64,000 nt of DNA, taken from assembly GCF_026676115.1 (NCBI RefSeq), contig NZ_JAPONB010000012.1, forward strand, positions 1-64,000. The letters run 5' to 3'. Positions 42,332 through 52,700 of the stretch are shown in pieces. The notes beneath the pieces were generated by a model. It searched no databases, had not been told where the DNA came from, and saw only the letters and a program-made list of their open reading frames with translations. This stretch comes from Salinimicrobium sp. TH3 (GTDB lineage: Bacteria > Bacteroidota > Bacteroidia > Flavobacteriales > Flavobacteriaceae). The position numbers were made by a program, and so were the translations under genes. The stretch's first letter is position 1. Every line of letters begins with the position of its first letter.

Positions 42332-43954
42332 TTATAAAATATAACTAAGAACCTGGGTGAAAATGATAATAGCAACCAGCGCAAAAGGATATACAGTTGC
42401 ATAAGCTACCTGTGGGCCTTCACTACTTGTCATTGAATCAACAGCACTTAGCCCCGGGGTACTGGTCATACCACCTGTCAAAGCTCCCAACACTGACAGA
42501 AAATTCATTTGAAGAAAAAGCCTGGCTACCAGGACTACAAAGATCATTGGGATTAAAGTTATCGCCGCCCCAATTGCAAAGAGACTCAGCCCATACTCCT
42601 GTATGGTAGGACCTAACTGGCTTCCTGCAGCCAGGCCTACAGGAATTAAAAAGAGTAAAAGACCAAATTGCCGGAGGATGTGATTTCCGGTTCCCGGAAG
42701 ATTCCATAAAATTGGTCCTGTTTTTCCAATTCTGCTCAAAACAAGGGCAGCTAACAATACCCCGCCTGTAAGACCCAGTGAAAATGAGCTTCCCCCGGGA
42801 AGAGGTATTTCAATATTCCCCAGGACCAAGCCAATTACGATACCCAGTGCTACCGGTAAAAAACTGGTAGTTTCCACTTCCTTCATGCTATCACCAAAAA
42901 GCAAACTGAGACCATTGACATTTCCCCTGGTGGAGGAAATAAAAAGCCGGTCACCAAATTTTAGTTTTACAGATGGTCTTGCAGGCAGATCAATACCTGC
43001 CCTTCTAATCCTGGTAACGGTAGCTTTATAATTCTCTCTTAAGTTTAATTCCCCTAAGGTTTTGTTTACCACATTACGTTTTGAAACTACATACCATCTT
43101 ACTTCAAACATACCGCTCTCGGGGATATCGATCTCTGTTGGCTTTCCTAAAAGCAATTCTACTCTTTTGAGCGCTTCATTCGTCCCTACAGCACGTACGA
43201 GATCACCCTTTCGCAGAACAAGATCTGCTGCAGGGGGAATGGACGTTTCATTTGCCCTCATGACCCTGGAAATATTCGCCTTGGTCATTAGCCTAATATC
43301 TAATTCCCTAATAGTTTTCCCGTCGGCATTCTCATTGGTTATTATGAAATTCTTATGGGTAACTTCAGGGATTTGGGTTTGGGTTTCTTCTGCATATTTC
43401 TGTTCTTCCTTAGCCATATTGGTGGCAAAAATTTTTGGAATCAGCCTAACGAAAAGGATTACCCCTACAACCCCAAAAGGATAAGCAATCCCATATCCAA
43501 TAGATGCCAAAGATGAGCCCGTAGCTTCAATAGCTGCTGCCAGACCCGGCGTGCTGGTTAGCGCTCCCGAAAACAAGCCTACAGAGATCCTGTAGTCAAT
43601 ATCAAAAACGATGGCTGAGACAAAAGTTGTAATAGCACCCACCACAACAGTCAAAAAAGCCATACTTATAAGTTTCATTCCTTGCGACTTATAAACTTCA
43701 AAAAAAGTGGGCCCGGCCTGCATTCCAATAGTAAAGATGAAAAGCAATAACCCTATTTGCTGAATGATTCCCGGAAAGGCAAACTCAATGCCCTGAGAAA
43801 ACATTACATAGCCATAGAACATGGCAACAAAAATCACGGCCGAAGAATCCAGGGAGAGACCCCTAAAGGATACCTTACCCAGAATGATACCTATACCAAT
43901 GATTATGAACAGAGCAACATAGTCAACGCTAAGGAAGTCAAGGAGTGAAGACAT
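42332..43954 (-). CDS. AspT/YidE-type antiporter with two TrkA-C domains
   Basis: Membrane protein of 540 residues built as two homologous membrane halves (about 1-185 and 370-540) with two TrkA-C (RCK_C) domains between (about 200-365, for example KTIRELDIRLMTKANISRVMR and NKTLGELNLRENYKATVTRI). Each half repeats ALTxTPGLAAA / ALTGGMTSTPGLSA. This is the layout of aspartate:alanine exchangers and YidE/YbjL transporters. The substrate is unknown; organic or amino acids are likely. It lies upstream of the pfl genes but faces the same way with a 200-nt gap, so co-regulation is open. Confidence 0.87.
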   Translation of the reverse strand: MSSLLDFLSVDYVALFIIIGIGIILGKVSFRGLSLDSSAVIFVAMFYGYVMFSQGIEFAFPGIIQQIGLLLFIFTIGMQAGPTFFEVYKSQGMKLISMAFLTVVVGAITTFVSAIVFDIDYRISVGLFSGALTSTPGLAAAIEATGSSLASIGYGIAYPFGVVGVILFVRLIPKIFATNMAKEEQKYAEETQTQIPEVTHKNFIITNENADGKTIRELDIRLMTKANISRVMRANETSIPPAADLVLRKGDLVRAVGTNEALKRVELLLGKPTEIDIPESGMFEVRWYVVSKRNVVNKTLGELNLRENYKATVTRIRRAGIDLPARPSVKLKFGDRLFISSTRGNVNGLSLLFGDSMKEVETTSFLPVALGIVIGLVLGNIEIPLPGGSSFSLGLTGGVLLAALVLSRIGKTGPILWNLPGTGNHILRQFGLLLFLIPVGLAAGSQLGPTIQEYGLSLFAIGAAITLIPMIFVVLVARLFLQMNFLSVLGALTGGMTSTPGLSAVDSMTSSEGPQVAYATVYPFALVAIIIFTQVLSYIL

Positions 43955-44158
43955 TTAAGATCTGATTTTAATTACTTTCAACCGTCGATAAACCACTTAA
44001 AAATGGCTTTTTGAAAAACAATTTTCCGCTGCAAAGATCAGGCATTTGGTACAAGATTTAACGTGTCTTCCTAAAAAAAGCAAGGGATCAAATGGAAATT
44101 TATTATCACCAACAATTCTTAATTCTTGCTTCTTGATTCTTGAGCATATCGGTGTTTT

Positions 44159-44947
44159 TTAATTCACCCGCACATCCTGAAAGTAATTCCTGAAAATGGC
44201 TGCAGTTTTTTCCAGGATTTGAGTGTCGGGTGGATTTACATCTTTAAGCTTGTATTCCATTCCCAAAGCTTCCCACTTATGCACCCCTAACTGGTGATAA
44301 GGCAGGATCTCTACCCGCTCTATAGTTTTGTAGTTTTTAAAATGTTGTCCAAGCCCATGTAAATGCTCCTCCTGGTCACTCCAACCAGGAACCAGCACAT
44401 ATCTTAGCCACATAGGCTTTCCCGTGGACTCCCTGTATTCGGCTACTTTAAAAGTGCTGGTATTAGAAACGCGGGTAAGTTTTTTGTGCCATTCATTGTT
44501 GAAATGCTTCACGTCCAGCATTAGCAGATCGGTTACATCCAGCAGGTCCTTTGCAGGCTTATCAATGAGACGGCCATTGGAATCAAGTACCGTATTGATG
44601 TTTTCTTCATGCAGCCTGTCGAAAAGTTTTTTAATGATGCTGCGTTGCAGTAGCGGTTCTCCACCGGATACGGTAACCCCTCCTTTTTTTCTAAAGTAAG
44701 GCTTCTGTTTGATCGCCCTGCTTACAAGCTCTTCGATCTCCAAAAAATGCCCGCCCTTTACATCCATTGTGTCGGGATTAGCACAGTAAAGACAGCGAAA
44801 TTGGCATCCCTGGACAAATACCACCATTCGAATACCGGGGCCATCATGGGTTCCAAAAGATTCAATGGAATGCACTCTAAGTTGTTGAGAAGATCCCGTG
44901 TTCAATTGTTCTACTTCCTGTGCAACCAGCAAACCATCTTTTATCAT
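44159..44947 (-). CDS. pflA: Pyruvate formate-lyase activating enzyme
   Basis: Radical SAM protein of 262 residues with Cys-x3-Cys-x2-Cys in CQFRCLYC near 49-56 and GGVTVSGGEPLLQ near 94. It uses SAM to create the glycyl radical in PflB. The N-terminus is slightly long, and the first helix may be a lineage extension. It is the second gene after pflB on the minus strand, with a terminator-like hairpin in the 106-nt gap. Confidence 0.93.
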   Translation of the reverse strand: MIKDGLLVAQEVEQLNTGSSQQLRVHSIESFGTHDGPGIRMVVFVQGCQFRCLYCANPDTMDVKGGHFLEIEELVSRAIKQKPYFRKKGGVTVSGGEPLLQRSIIKKLFDRLHEENINTVLDSNGRLIDKPAKDLLDVTDLLMLDVKHFNNEWHKKLTRVSNTSTFKVAEYRESTGKPMWLRYVLVPGWSDQEEHLHGLGQHFKNYKTIERVEILPYHQLGVHKWEALGMEYKLKDVNPPDTQILEKTAAIFRNYFQDVRVN

Positions 44948-44970
44948 AATCCTGTATTTTGTATAAAGTA

Positions 44971-45021
44971 ATAAAAAAACATCAGGAGATCGCTTTAGGG
45001 GGGAAGGCTGAAATCTCCTGA
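44971..45021 (-). terminator. Hairpin between pflB and pflA
   Basis: A nine-base stem TCAGGAGAT/ATCTCCTGA (44982-44990 with 45013-45021) has a 22-base loop, followed on the minus-strand transcript by seven U residues. It looks like a partial terminator that would lower pflA expression relative to pflB, which suits an activase needed in small amounts. Confidence 0.6.
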
Positions 45022-45053
45022 CGTTAATTAAAAACTCAATCCTAAACTTAAAC

Positions 45054-47291
45054 TTACATTCTTTCGTGGAAGGTTCTTGCGATCACCTCCAGTTGATGTG
45101 CTTTTGAAAGCCTTATGAAATTCACGGCATATCCCGAAACCCTTATTGTTAATTGCGGGTAATTCTCGGGGTGCTCGTAAGCATCCATTAAGGTTTCCCT
45201 GTTGAGCACGTTGACATTGAGATGGAAACCACCCAATCCAAAATAAGCATCCAATAATCCTGTTAGGTTATCGATCTGTGCTTCCCTGTCGCTGCCAAGA
45301 GATTTGGGTACTATTGAGAAGGTGTTTGATATTCCATCCTGCGCGTCACGGTAATCCAGCTTGGCAACAGAGTTCAAAGAAGCTATAGCTCCATGTTCAT
45401 CGCGACCGTGCATAGGGTTCGCACCGGGAGCAAATGCTTCTCCTGCTTTTCTGCCATCGGGGGTTGAGCCCGTCTTTTTGCCGTACATTACATTTGAGGT
45501 AATGGTGAGCAGAGAAAGCGTGGAAAATGCATTTTTATAACATTTATGTTTTGCCAGTTCCTGAGAAAAGAATTTGGTGATCTCACGGGCAATGTTATCC
45601 ACTCTCTCGTCGTCATTCCCGAATTTTGGATATTCCCCTTCTACTTTAAAATCTACAGTAAGCCCATCTTCATTACGTATAGGTTTTACTTTACCGTATT
45701 TAATTGCCGAAAGAGAATCTGCAATGATCGATATTCCGGCTATTCCATAAGCCATGTCAATGCCGGGATCTGAATCTACAAAAGCTAATTGTGCTTTCTC
45801 GTAGTAATATTTATCGTGCATGTAATGGATGATGTTCATGGTCTTGGAATAAACCCTTGCCACTTCCACCATAGACTTTTTAAAATTGGCCATTACTGCC
45901 TCGTAGTCCAAATACTCATCCTGCAGGGAAGGTATTCCCTCCAGTAAAGACTGACCCGAATTTTCTTCGCGACCTTCATTAAGAGCCATTAATAAAGTTT
46001 TTGGAAGGTTTACACGCGCTCCAAAGAACTGTATTCTTTTCCCGAGTTCCTGGTAGGAAACGCAACATGCGATCCCATAATCATCAGATCCTCTTACTTC
46101 TCTCATTAAATCATCATTCTCATACTGTATTGAGGAAGTATCAATAGATACCTGAGCACAAAATTCTTTAAATCCTTCAGGAAGATTCTGTGACCAAAGC
46201 ACAGTAAGGTTTGGTTCGGGCGAAGCTCCAAGGTTGTAAAGAGTTTGTAAAAACCGGAAAGAAGTTTTAGTAACCTTTGTTCTGCCGTCATTGAACTGGC
46301 CACCAATAGCTTCGGTCACCCAGGTTGGGTCTCCACCAAAGATCTCATCATAAGCTTCCGGACGCAGGTGTCGAACCATGCGCAGCTTCATTACGAACTG
46401 GTCAATAAATTCCTGTGCCTCTTCTTCAGTAATAATACCTTCAGCAAGATCTTTCTCAATAAAAATATCAAGGAAAGAAGAAACGTTACCCAAAGACATC
46501 GCGGCACCATCCTGTTCTTTTACAGCGGCGAGGTAGGCCATATACACCCATTGTACTGCTTCCCGGGCGTTTTGTGCAGGTCTTGCAAGATCTAGACCAT
46601 ACATTTCACCCATCTTTTTGATGTCTTTAAGAGCTATAATTTGATCTGTGATCTCTTCTCTTAACCTAATTTTATGTTCGGTCATTTCGCCATCCACAAG
46701 CCTCTTGTCCTCTTCTTTTGCTTCAATAAGACGATCTATTCCGTAAAGGGCTAAACGGCGGTAATCTCCAATGATCCTTCCGCGGGCATAATTGTCGGGT
46801 AATCCAGTAAGAATTCCCTGAGAACGATAATTCCTTATCTCCTCATCGTATGCAGCAAACACAGCGTTGTTATGGTCTTTAGTATAATTAAAAACGTCTT
46901 TAACACGCTGCGTTACCTGCTGACCTTTTTCGGCCACTGCTCCTTCCACCACACGAATTCCGCCAAAAGGCTTCATGGCTCGTTTTAAAAGCTCATCTGT
47001 TTGCAGACCTACAATTACTTCAAGATCTTTATTGATATAACCTGGTCCATGACTTGTAATACTGGAGATATTTTCTGTATCAATAGCCCTGCAGCCATTC
47101 CTTTCCCTCTCCTCCTTCATTGCGATAAGGCAGGTTTCCCACAGTTCTTTTGTTCTTTCGGTGGCACCGGCCAGGAAAGAAGCGTCCCCATAATAAGGAC
47201 TCACGTTTAATGTCACAAAATCCCTGACATCGATCTTCCTGTTCCAGGCTCCTTCGCGGAGCGCGAGTACTTCTTGAGATAGGTTAAGCAT
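45054..47291 (-). CDS. pflB: Pyruvate formate-lyase (formate C-acetyltransferase)
   Basis: Glycyl radical enzyme of 745 residues from the ATG at 47291. The frame extends to 47357, but the -7 element of the mapped promoter lies at 47360-47367, so the longer start would be at or ahead of the transcript start. The adjacent cysteines of the active site are in [10 protein letters not shown], and the radical glycine is in RVSGYAVNF near the C-terminus. It converts pyruvate and CoA to acetyl-CoA and formate without oxygen. PFL in a flavobacterium, with nrfHA nearby, points to real anaerobic metabolism. A CRP/FNR-type site lies upstream. Confidence 0.95.
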   Translation of the reverse strand: MLNLSQEVLALREGAWNRKIDVRDFVTLNVSPYYGDASFLAGATERTKELWETCLIAMKEERERNGCRAIDTENISSITSHGPGYINKDLEVIVGLQTDELLKRAMKPFGGIRVVEGAVAEKGQQVTQRVKDVFNYTKDHNNAVFAAYDEEIRNYRSQGILTGLPDNYARGRIIGDYRRLALYGIDRLIEAKEEDKRLVDGEMTEHKIRLREEITDQIIALKDIKKMGEMYGLDLARPAQNAREAVQWVYMAYLAAVKEQDGAAMSLGNVSSFLDIFIEKDLAEGIITEEEAQEFIDQFVMKLRMVRHLRPEAYDEIFGGDPTWVTEAIGGQFNDGRTKVTKTSFRFLQTLYNLGASPEPNLTVLWSQNLPEGFKEFCAQVSIDTSSIQYENDDLMREVRGSDDYGIACCVSYQELGKRIQFFGARVNLPKTLLMALNEGREENSGQSLLEGIPSLQDEYLDYEAVMANFKKSMVEVARVYSKTMNIIHYMHDKYYYEKAQLAFVDSDPGIDMAYGIAGISIIADSLSAIKYGKVKPIRNEDGLTVDFKVEGEYPKFGNDDERVDNIAREITKFFSQELAKHKCYKNAFSTLSLLTITSNVMYGKKTGSTPDGRKAGEAFAPGANPMHGRDEHGAIASLNSVAKLDYRDAQDGISNTFSIVPKSLGSDREAQIDNLTGLLDAYFGLGGFHLNVNVLNRETLMDAYEHPENYPQLTIRVSGYAVNFIRLSKAHQLEVIARTFHERM

Positions 47292-47359
47292 AATTTTTGT
47301 TTTAGCTGAAGAAGGTATTACCCAATTATTGACAAGTACCTCTTCCTTTAATTTCAAAG

Positions 47360-47402
47360 CAAATTTCCGTCAGAAATCACAGCTCTAATATGACAATTAT
47401 CA
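47360..47402 (-). promoter_or_regulatory. CRP/FNR-type site and -7 element of pflB
   Basis: On the minus strand TGAT-AATT-GTCA (plus 47391-47402) is followed by TATTAG, and a -7-like element GAAATTTG (5 of 6 to TAnnTTTG) begins at 47367. Centre-to-element spacing is 29.5 nt, the same as at adhP, nrfH and the OFA transporter. Confidence 0.65.
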
Positions 47403-47525
47403 GGATTTGGCGTTCCCTACAGCCGGCAGAATTCTTCAATCGTTTTAGTTGATAACTAAAATTATAATGTGAGAATTAATAGTATGCCAATTAAAAAAAC
47501 CTCTGCTACATTTAAGAAAAAAGCA

Positions 47526-47560
47526 AAAAAAAGATGAAGCTGAACGCTTCATCTTTTTTA
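47526..47560 (-). terminator. Terminator of the OFA transporter gene
   Basis: A fourteen-base perfect stem AAAAAAGATGAAGC/GCTTCATCTTTTTT (47527-47540 with 47546-47559) has a TGAAC loop. It lies 20 nt past the transporter stop. Confidence 0.9.
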
Positions 47561-47578
47561 TGAATTAAATAGGAACAG

Positions 47579-48874
47579 TTAAGTTTTCACAACTTCCAAT
47601 CCCGGGCTTACAGGTTGTGTCCTAATTTCGGTTCTTAGATTTTTTGCCTTTAGCTTCTTAATGTCTCTTTGAATAAGGAAAGAGAAGATCAACGCTACCA
47701 CAAGAAGTCCCGCGAAGAAATACAATGTAACATTATAATTATCTGATACCGTTCTGGTCCAGGCGGCGAACAATGGACCTGCCATCCCCGCTGCTGCCCA
47801 GGCTGTTAAAATATAGCCATGGATAGCTCCCAGTTGTTTTGTACCAAAAACATCCCCAATATATGCCGGGATAGTAGCAAAACCACCTCCGTAACAGGAA
47901 AGGATCAAAAATATGATACCCTGAAAAACAATTGGATTTGTTGCTGTTGGAAGGATAAAGAAAGCTACTACCTGGATGGCAAAGAAGATCGTGTACATTG
48001 CCGGTCTACCTATGTAATCTGAGAAACTTGCCCATCCTATACGACCGGCACCGTTAAACAGCCCCATAATTCCTACCATGGTAGCCGCAGCGACCACAGT
48101 CATGCCTGCATATTCCTGTGCCATTGGCGAGGCAACCGAAATTATTGCAATTCCGCAGGAAATATTGATAAAAAGCATAAGCCATAAATACCAGAAACGC
48201 TTTGTCTTTACTGCTTCATTAGCTGTTAACTGAGAGAGGTCCTGTTGTACCTTTTTCTTTCCCGAAGCTTCTGTAACATGAAAACCTTTTGGCACCCAGT
48301 CTTTAGGAGGAGGTGCAAGATAAAGGGATGAGAAAAAGATGATAATAAAATAAAGACTTCCCATAATAAAGAAGGTATTGGCTATTCCTACTGCAGAAAT
48401 AAGATAAACTATTACCGGACTACTAATAAGTGCGGCAAAACCAAAACCCATAATGGCAAGACCAGTGGCAAGACCACGTTTATCTGGAAACCACTTTACC
48501 AGAGTAGATACCGGGGTAATGTACCCAAGACCAAGACCTATTCCTCCAAAAACCCCGTAGAAAAGATAGAGTAGGTAAATGGATTCAAGATAAATTGCAA
48601 GGCCAGAACCCGCTATTCCAATTCCGAAGAAAATTGCCGCCAGCAGTCCCGATTTTCGGGGACCTTTCTTTTCCAGGTAATGCCCCAGGAATGCAGCTGA
48701 GATCCCTAAAAAAAATATTGCGAGGCTAAAAGTAAATTGGGTATCGGCAAGTTCCCAGCCAAATTTTTGAATAAGGGGTTTGGTGAAAACGCTCCATGCA
48801 TAAACAGAACCAATAGAAATGTGGATACCCACGGCAGATGCGGCTATAAGCCATCTATTTTTAATTTTTCCCAT
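47579..48874 (-). CDS. OFA-family MFS transporter
   Basis: Twelve-helix MFS protein of 431 residues. The N-terminus RWLIAASAVGIHISIGSVYAWSVFTKPL and the following GPRKSGLLAAIFFG and PVSTLVKWFPDKRGLATGLAI motifs are those of the oxalate/formate antiporter (OFA) family, which also carries lactate and pyruvate. A C-terminal basic tail (RDIKKLKAK) fits. It is transcribed on its own next to pflB and shares the CRP/FNR-type site, so export of formate or another fermentation acid is the likely role; the substrate is not proven. Confidence 0.87.
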   Translation of the reverse strand: MGKIKNRWLIAASAVGIHISIGSVYAWSVFTKPLIQKFGWELADTQFTFSLAIFFLGISAAFLGHYLEKKGPRKSGLLAAIFFGIGIAGSGLAIYLESIYLLYLFYGVFGGIGLGLGYITPVSTLVKWFPDKRGLATGLAIMGFGFAALISSPVIVYLISAVGIANTFFIMGSLYFIIIFFSSLYLAPPPKDWVPKGFHVTEASGKKKVQQDLSQLTANEAVKTKRFWYLWLMLFINISCGIAIISVASPMAQEYAGMTVVAAATMVGIMGLFNGAGRIGWASFSDYIGRPAMYTIFFAIQVVAFFILPTATNPIVFQGIIFLILSCYGGGFATIPAYIGDVFGTKQLGAIHGYILTAWAAAGMAGPLFAAWTRTVSDNYNVTLYFFAGLLVVALIFSFLIQRDIKKLKAKNLRTEIRTQPVSPGLEVVKT

Positions 48875-48908
48875 GAGAGAAATTTTTATAAGAAATTTAA
48901 TAATTCAA

Positions 48909-48951
48909 CAAAATAATGACAGTCGCCCGTAAAAAAATATGACTGCGGTCA
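48909..48951 (-). promoter_or_regulatory. CRP/FNR-type site and -7 element of the OFA transporter
   Basis: On the minus strand the half-sites TGAC-CGCA-GTCA (plus 48940-48951) form a perfect palindrome arrangement, followed by TATTTT. A -7-like TTATTTTG (5 of 6) begins at 48916. Spacing is 29.5 nt, as at the three other promoters. Confidence 0.65.
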
Positions 48952-49052
48952 GCCCGGTACAAATGCTTAAGAATATCTGTTGAAATCAATTCCTTTCTAC
49001 TCTTTTCAAGGAAAAACCTGTAAATTTACGGCCGCTAACCAAAAACATTAAA

Positions 49053-49448
49053 ATGATAGGACAGGAAGAGTACAGGGAAGAAAAAACACCCGAATTATAT
49101 TCAAAAACCCTCATCCTCATCTTTGCTATTCTTTTCTCCACGATCTTTGCAGCTGCCCTGTTTATCGTCAACCTAAGAATCTTAGGAAAGACAAAAGAGG
49201 CCTTTTGGGTATTGATCTTTGCTATTGTTTATCTTATTGCCACCGGTCTTGTGATGCAGGTATTTGGCCTTGCTCCCAGCATGACCATTATTGCCAATGT
49301 TATTGGAGCCGCTATTCTAAACGAGTTCTTCTGGAACAAATTCATTGGCAGCGAATTCTCTTACAAAAAGAAAAGCTGGATCAAACCTACTTTAATTTCT
49401 GTAGGGATTGCCTTGCTATTCTTCCTGTTGGTGATGGGAAGTATGTAG
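49053..49448 (+). CDS. Small polytopic membrane protein, unknown
   Basis: Protein of 131 residues with four hydrophobic helices (about 20-43, 50-72, 76-92 and 110-129) and a charged N-terminus (EEYREEKTPELY). I do not recognise a named family. It stands alone on the plus strand between the minus-strand transporter and ccsBA genes. The start at 49053 is the first ATG and keeps the acidic N-terminus typical of cytoplasmic ends. Confidence 0.6.
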   Translation: MIGQEEYREEKTPELYSKTLILIFAILFSTIFAAALFIVNLRILGKTKEAFWVLIFAIVYLIATGLVMQVFGLAPSMTIIANVIGAAILNEFFWNKFIGSEFSYKKKSWIKPTLISVGIALLFFLLVMGSM

Positions 49449-49562
49449 ATTAGTGGCAGTGGGCAGTGGGCAGTGATCAGCAGGCAGAACAAACAAACAC
49501 TTAACTCTCTTAGAAACCAATCAATTCCCGGTTCCCCCGGTGAAAATGATAACAGGTTAACC

Positions 49563-49611
49563 ATCATGAGATTTCTCGGTCGCGAAAAAGCTTCTTCGAA
49601 ATGACATTTTC
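49563..49611 (-). repeat. Dispersed repeat family A, copy 1
   Basis: On the minus strand it reads TGTCATTTCGA, AGAAGCTTTTT, CGCGACCGAGAAATCTCATG. The same order occurs on the plus strand at 59881, 63054 and 63512. All copies are intergenic and degenerate. Confidence 0.75.
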
Positions 49612-49718
49612 ACAATCTTTTCTTCGTGCTCTTATTTCTTAGATTATTGGACTTAGGAAAAAACATTTTCAGAAAAAATCAAGATAGGCTCCAAATTTAA
49701 AATTTGAATGGGAGGCAA

Positions 49719-49751
49719 AAAGAAAAACCTCCCAAGGGAAGGTTTTTCTTG
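49719..49751 (-). terminator. Terminator of ccsBA
   Basis: A long stem AGAAAAACC-TCCC / GGGA-GGTTTTTCT (49721-49733 with 49736-49749, one bulge) lies 17 nt past the stop of the minus-strand gene at 49768. Confidence 0.8.
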
Positions 49752-49767
49752 TTTAAAATCAACTTAT

Positions 49768-52700
49768 CTATACTGCCAGCAGGTTTTTCTGTTCCTGCTT
49801 CGACATTCTTTTATAACGCACGATTGCTATAAAAGTAATAGCCAGTAATATTCCGGTCATCCAATAGATCCATCCAGGAATTGGAACAGGATCTCCCGAA
49901 GCATACGAATGTAAGCCGGACAGATAATAATTCACCCCGAACGATGTCATAAGAATAGATGAAAATGCCCATAGACTGGCAATGTTGAGAACCAGAGAGT
50001 TTTTGAGTTTAGGAATAAGCCTTAGGTGCAGCACAAAGGCATAGACCATAATTGAAATTAAAGCCCAGGTTTCCTTTGGATCCCATGCCCAGTAACGGCC
50101 CCAGCTCTCATTGGCCCATACCCCGCCCAAAAAGGTACCTACAGCAAGAAGAAATAGACCAATAGTGATCGACATCTCGTTTACCATGCTTAGCTCCTGC
50201 ATGCTCTTCCACCATTTTGCCGAAGGTTTTAAAGGTTTGAATATTAAAAGAATTAAACTCAGCAGAGCCAGCAGGGCAGCAAGGGCAAGCGGTGCATATC
50301 CACTTACAATAACTGCTACATGTATCTTGAGCCAGTAAGAATGAAGGACAGGCATAAGATTAGTGATCTCGGGGTTCAGCCAGTCAAGGAAGGCAACGAA
50401 AAGTAAGGTTCCCGAAAAGAGGATTCCCAGAGGTACTGTAAAATGTGATTTTTTCTCAAAGACTAATCCGAAGAGGAGAATACACCAGGCCACAAAAACC
50501 AGCATTTCGAAACCATCGCTCCAGGGAGCGCGTCCCGCGATATACCATCGCAATCCAAGGTGGATGGTAAAGAGTGCCAATCCTGCCCAGGCAACTGCAA
50601 GACCTGCAATCCAGGAATAGCGTAACCATTTTGGTTGTGAAAACAACTTAATAATTGCCAGCACCAGCATTACCGCCCCAAGGATCCAAAATATTCCAAA
50701 CAGCCTGTTTCCGAGATTTAGTTTATTATAAATAATTTCTGTCTGCAGCCTTTCTTCTCCGGGATGCACCTCTGCCCCGGCTTTTTCCTGAAACAGTTCT
50801 ATATAAGACAGCACTTCGTTAGCCTCTGCATAGTTACCTGTAGCAATACCTTTATTAAGTGCAGACAAATAAAGAGGGGTGATGCTTTTCACGAAGAGCG
50901 CATCCTCTTCATCAAATCCCATGTTATGTTGGTTAGCAGTAAACCAGGTATTGTTCTCATCCAACCGGTTTGGAAAGAGCTTTAAAAAGTCACCTCTTAA
51001 GATCGCATAGAAAATATTGAATCGCTCATCAACTTTCAAAAGTTCTTTATGCGCTTCGTTTCTTTCTGAAGGCTTGAGTCTGTTGGCTTCCTCTACCAAT
51101 CCCTGCAGAAGGTAATTTCCATCGGGATCGATCAATTCCTGGAAACTCACACTGCTCACCGGGGCGTGCCCTATAGCTTCAAATATGGCGGCTCCTTTCT
51201 TTTCATCAACCTTGATCAATGGCAAAGCACTAAATCTTCCCGGGTCCAGCTGCACGGCAAGTAAAAATTGTTCGGCGGTAAGTTCAATTTCTCCTCCGGG
51301 TTGATCAATACTAATAGTGGAGCGACCGCTTAATTTCCTGGTGATCTCGTTGGCAAGAGTATTGAGAGGTTTCATACGCCCATCAAGATCCTGTACCACA
51401 AGATTGCCATACGCCTGAGCCTGGGAAAGCGGAACCACAGCCTCCCGTATATTGGGCACTTCATTGTGCCCATACATCTTCATCCCAATAAACAGAGAAA
51501 GCAGAAGGGCCAGAAAAGTAAGAGCGGTAGCCTTCGGAATTACAAATTTAGGTACTGTCTCCATTCCCTCTTCCTTAAGGGATCCATTTTCTGAAACTTT
51601 GATCCCGCCGGGCATTTTTGGCCCCTTTTCATTTATGGTTTTGATCCTGCGGTTGAGAATGCTGAACCTGCTACCCTTCACAAAAAAGGTAAAGAACATT
51701 CCAATGGTAAGCAGAGTATAAGATAAATAGGTGATGTAGGTACCGGGTCGATCCTGACTCACAGAAAGAACAGTCCCCATTTCATCTGTATCATAAGAGG
51801 CCTGGTAAAAACGGTAACCTTTATGGTCGAGAACATTATTCATAAAAACCCGGTATGGGAAACTGGCTTCCTCATCGATTACCTGCAGTTCACTGGCATA
51901 GCTGGAAGGACTTTGACTTCCCGGATACCGCTCCAGTTGAAATTCCCGGAGCTGTAAAGCAAAAGGTAAAGTCTCCTGGCGGGGACCATATGAAAGGGAA
52001 TATTTTTTACCATCTGCAAAGAATACGTGTTTTTGCGGATCCCTTGTAACTATGGGAGTGTAGGTGCTTAATAATTCCTCTCCCCGGGCATTAGTTACCT
52101 TTAGCCTTAGCATTGTAGGCAGTTCTTTGGCAATTTCTTCATCTTCTTCAGCAAAATAAACCAGTTGCTTACCTTCATAAACCCCTTTTACAAGAAAAGC
52201 AGAGCTATCTGCCTGGTAAAGATTTCTTACCTGTAAGGGAGATACCTCCCCGGCTTTTAACACACCCATTGCCTGGGTTGTCATCTCCACCACATGCATA
52301 TTCCTGTCACTTGTGATCATCCATTTTCCATCTTCCTTAAAAACCTTTATGTTTCCTGTTCCCTCTTTGGAAGTAGACAATTTCATTTTCCCAAACGGGA
52401 GATCTTCTCCTACTGGAAGGAGATGATCTTCACGATCTGCCCCAAAGGCCATTGCAATATCAACAAGAGTATCTTTTCCCGGCAGGTATTCTCCCCGGGC
52501 TCCTTCAACATACCTGTCAAGGGAGACCGTAAAAATCTTCTCATTTATATTTACGACCACTTCCTGGGGCTTAAATTCATAAGAGCTTATCTCAAGCGGC
52601 TTTTCAAACCGTAAGTTTCCTTCTCCTACCCCTTCTTCACTGAGCTGCAAAAATTTATCTGCCGAATAGTAAGTGTTTTTCGTCTCTCCTTCCCTAATAT

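Noticed and set aside
45250-45270. CCTGTTAGGTT text in pflB resembling an arm of the hairpin repeat
   Set aside because: Only one arm, inside a well conserved coding region; chance match.
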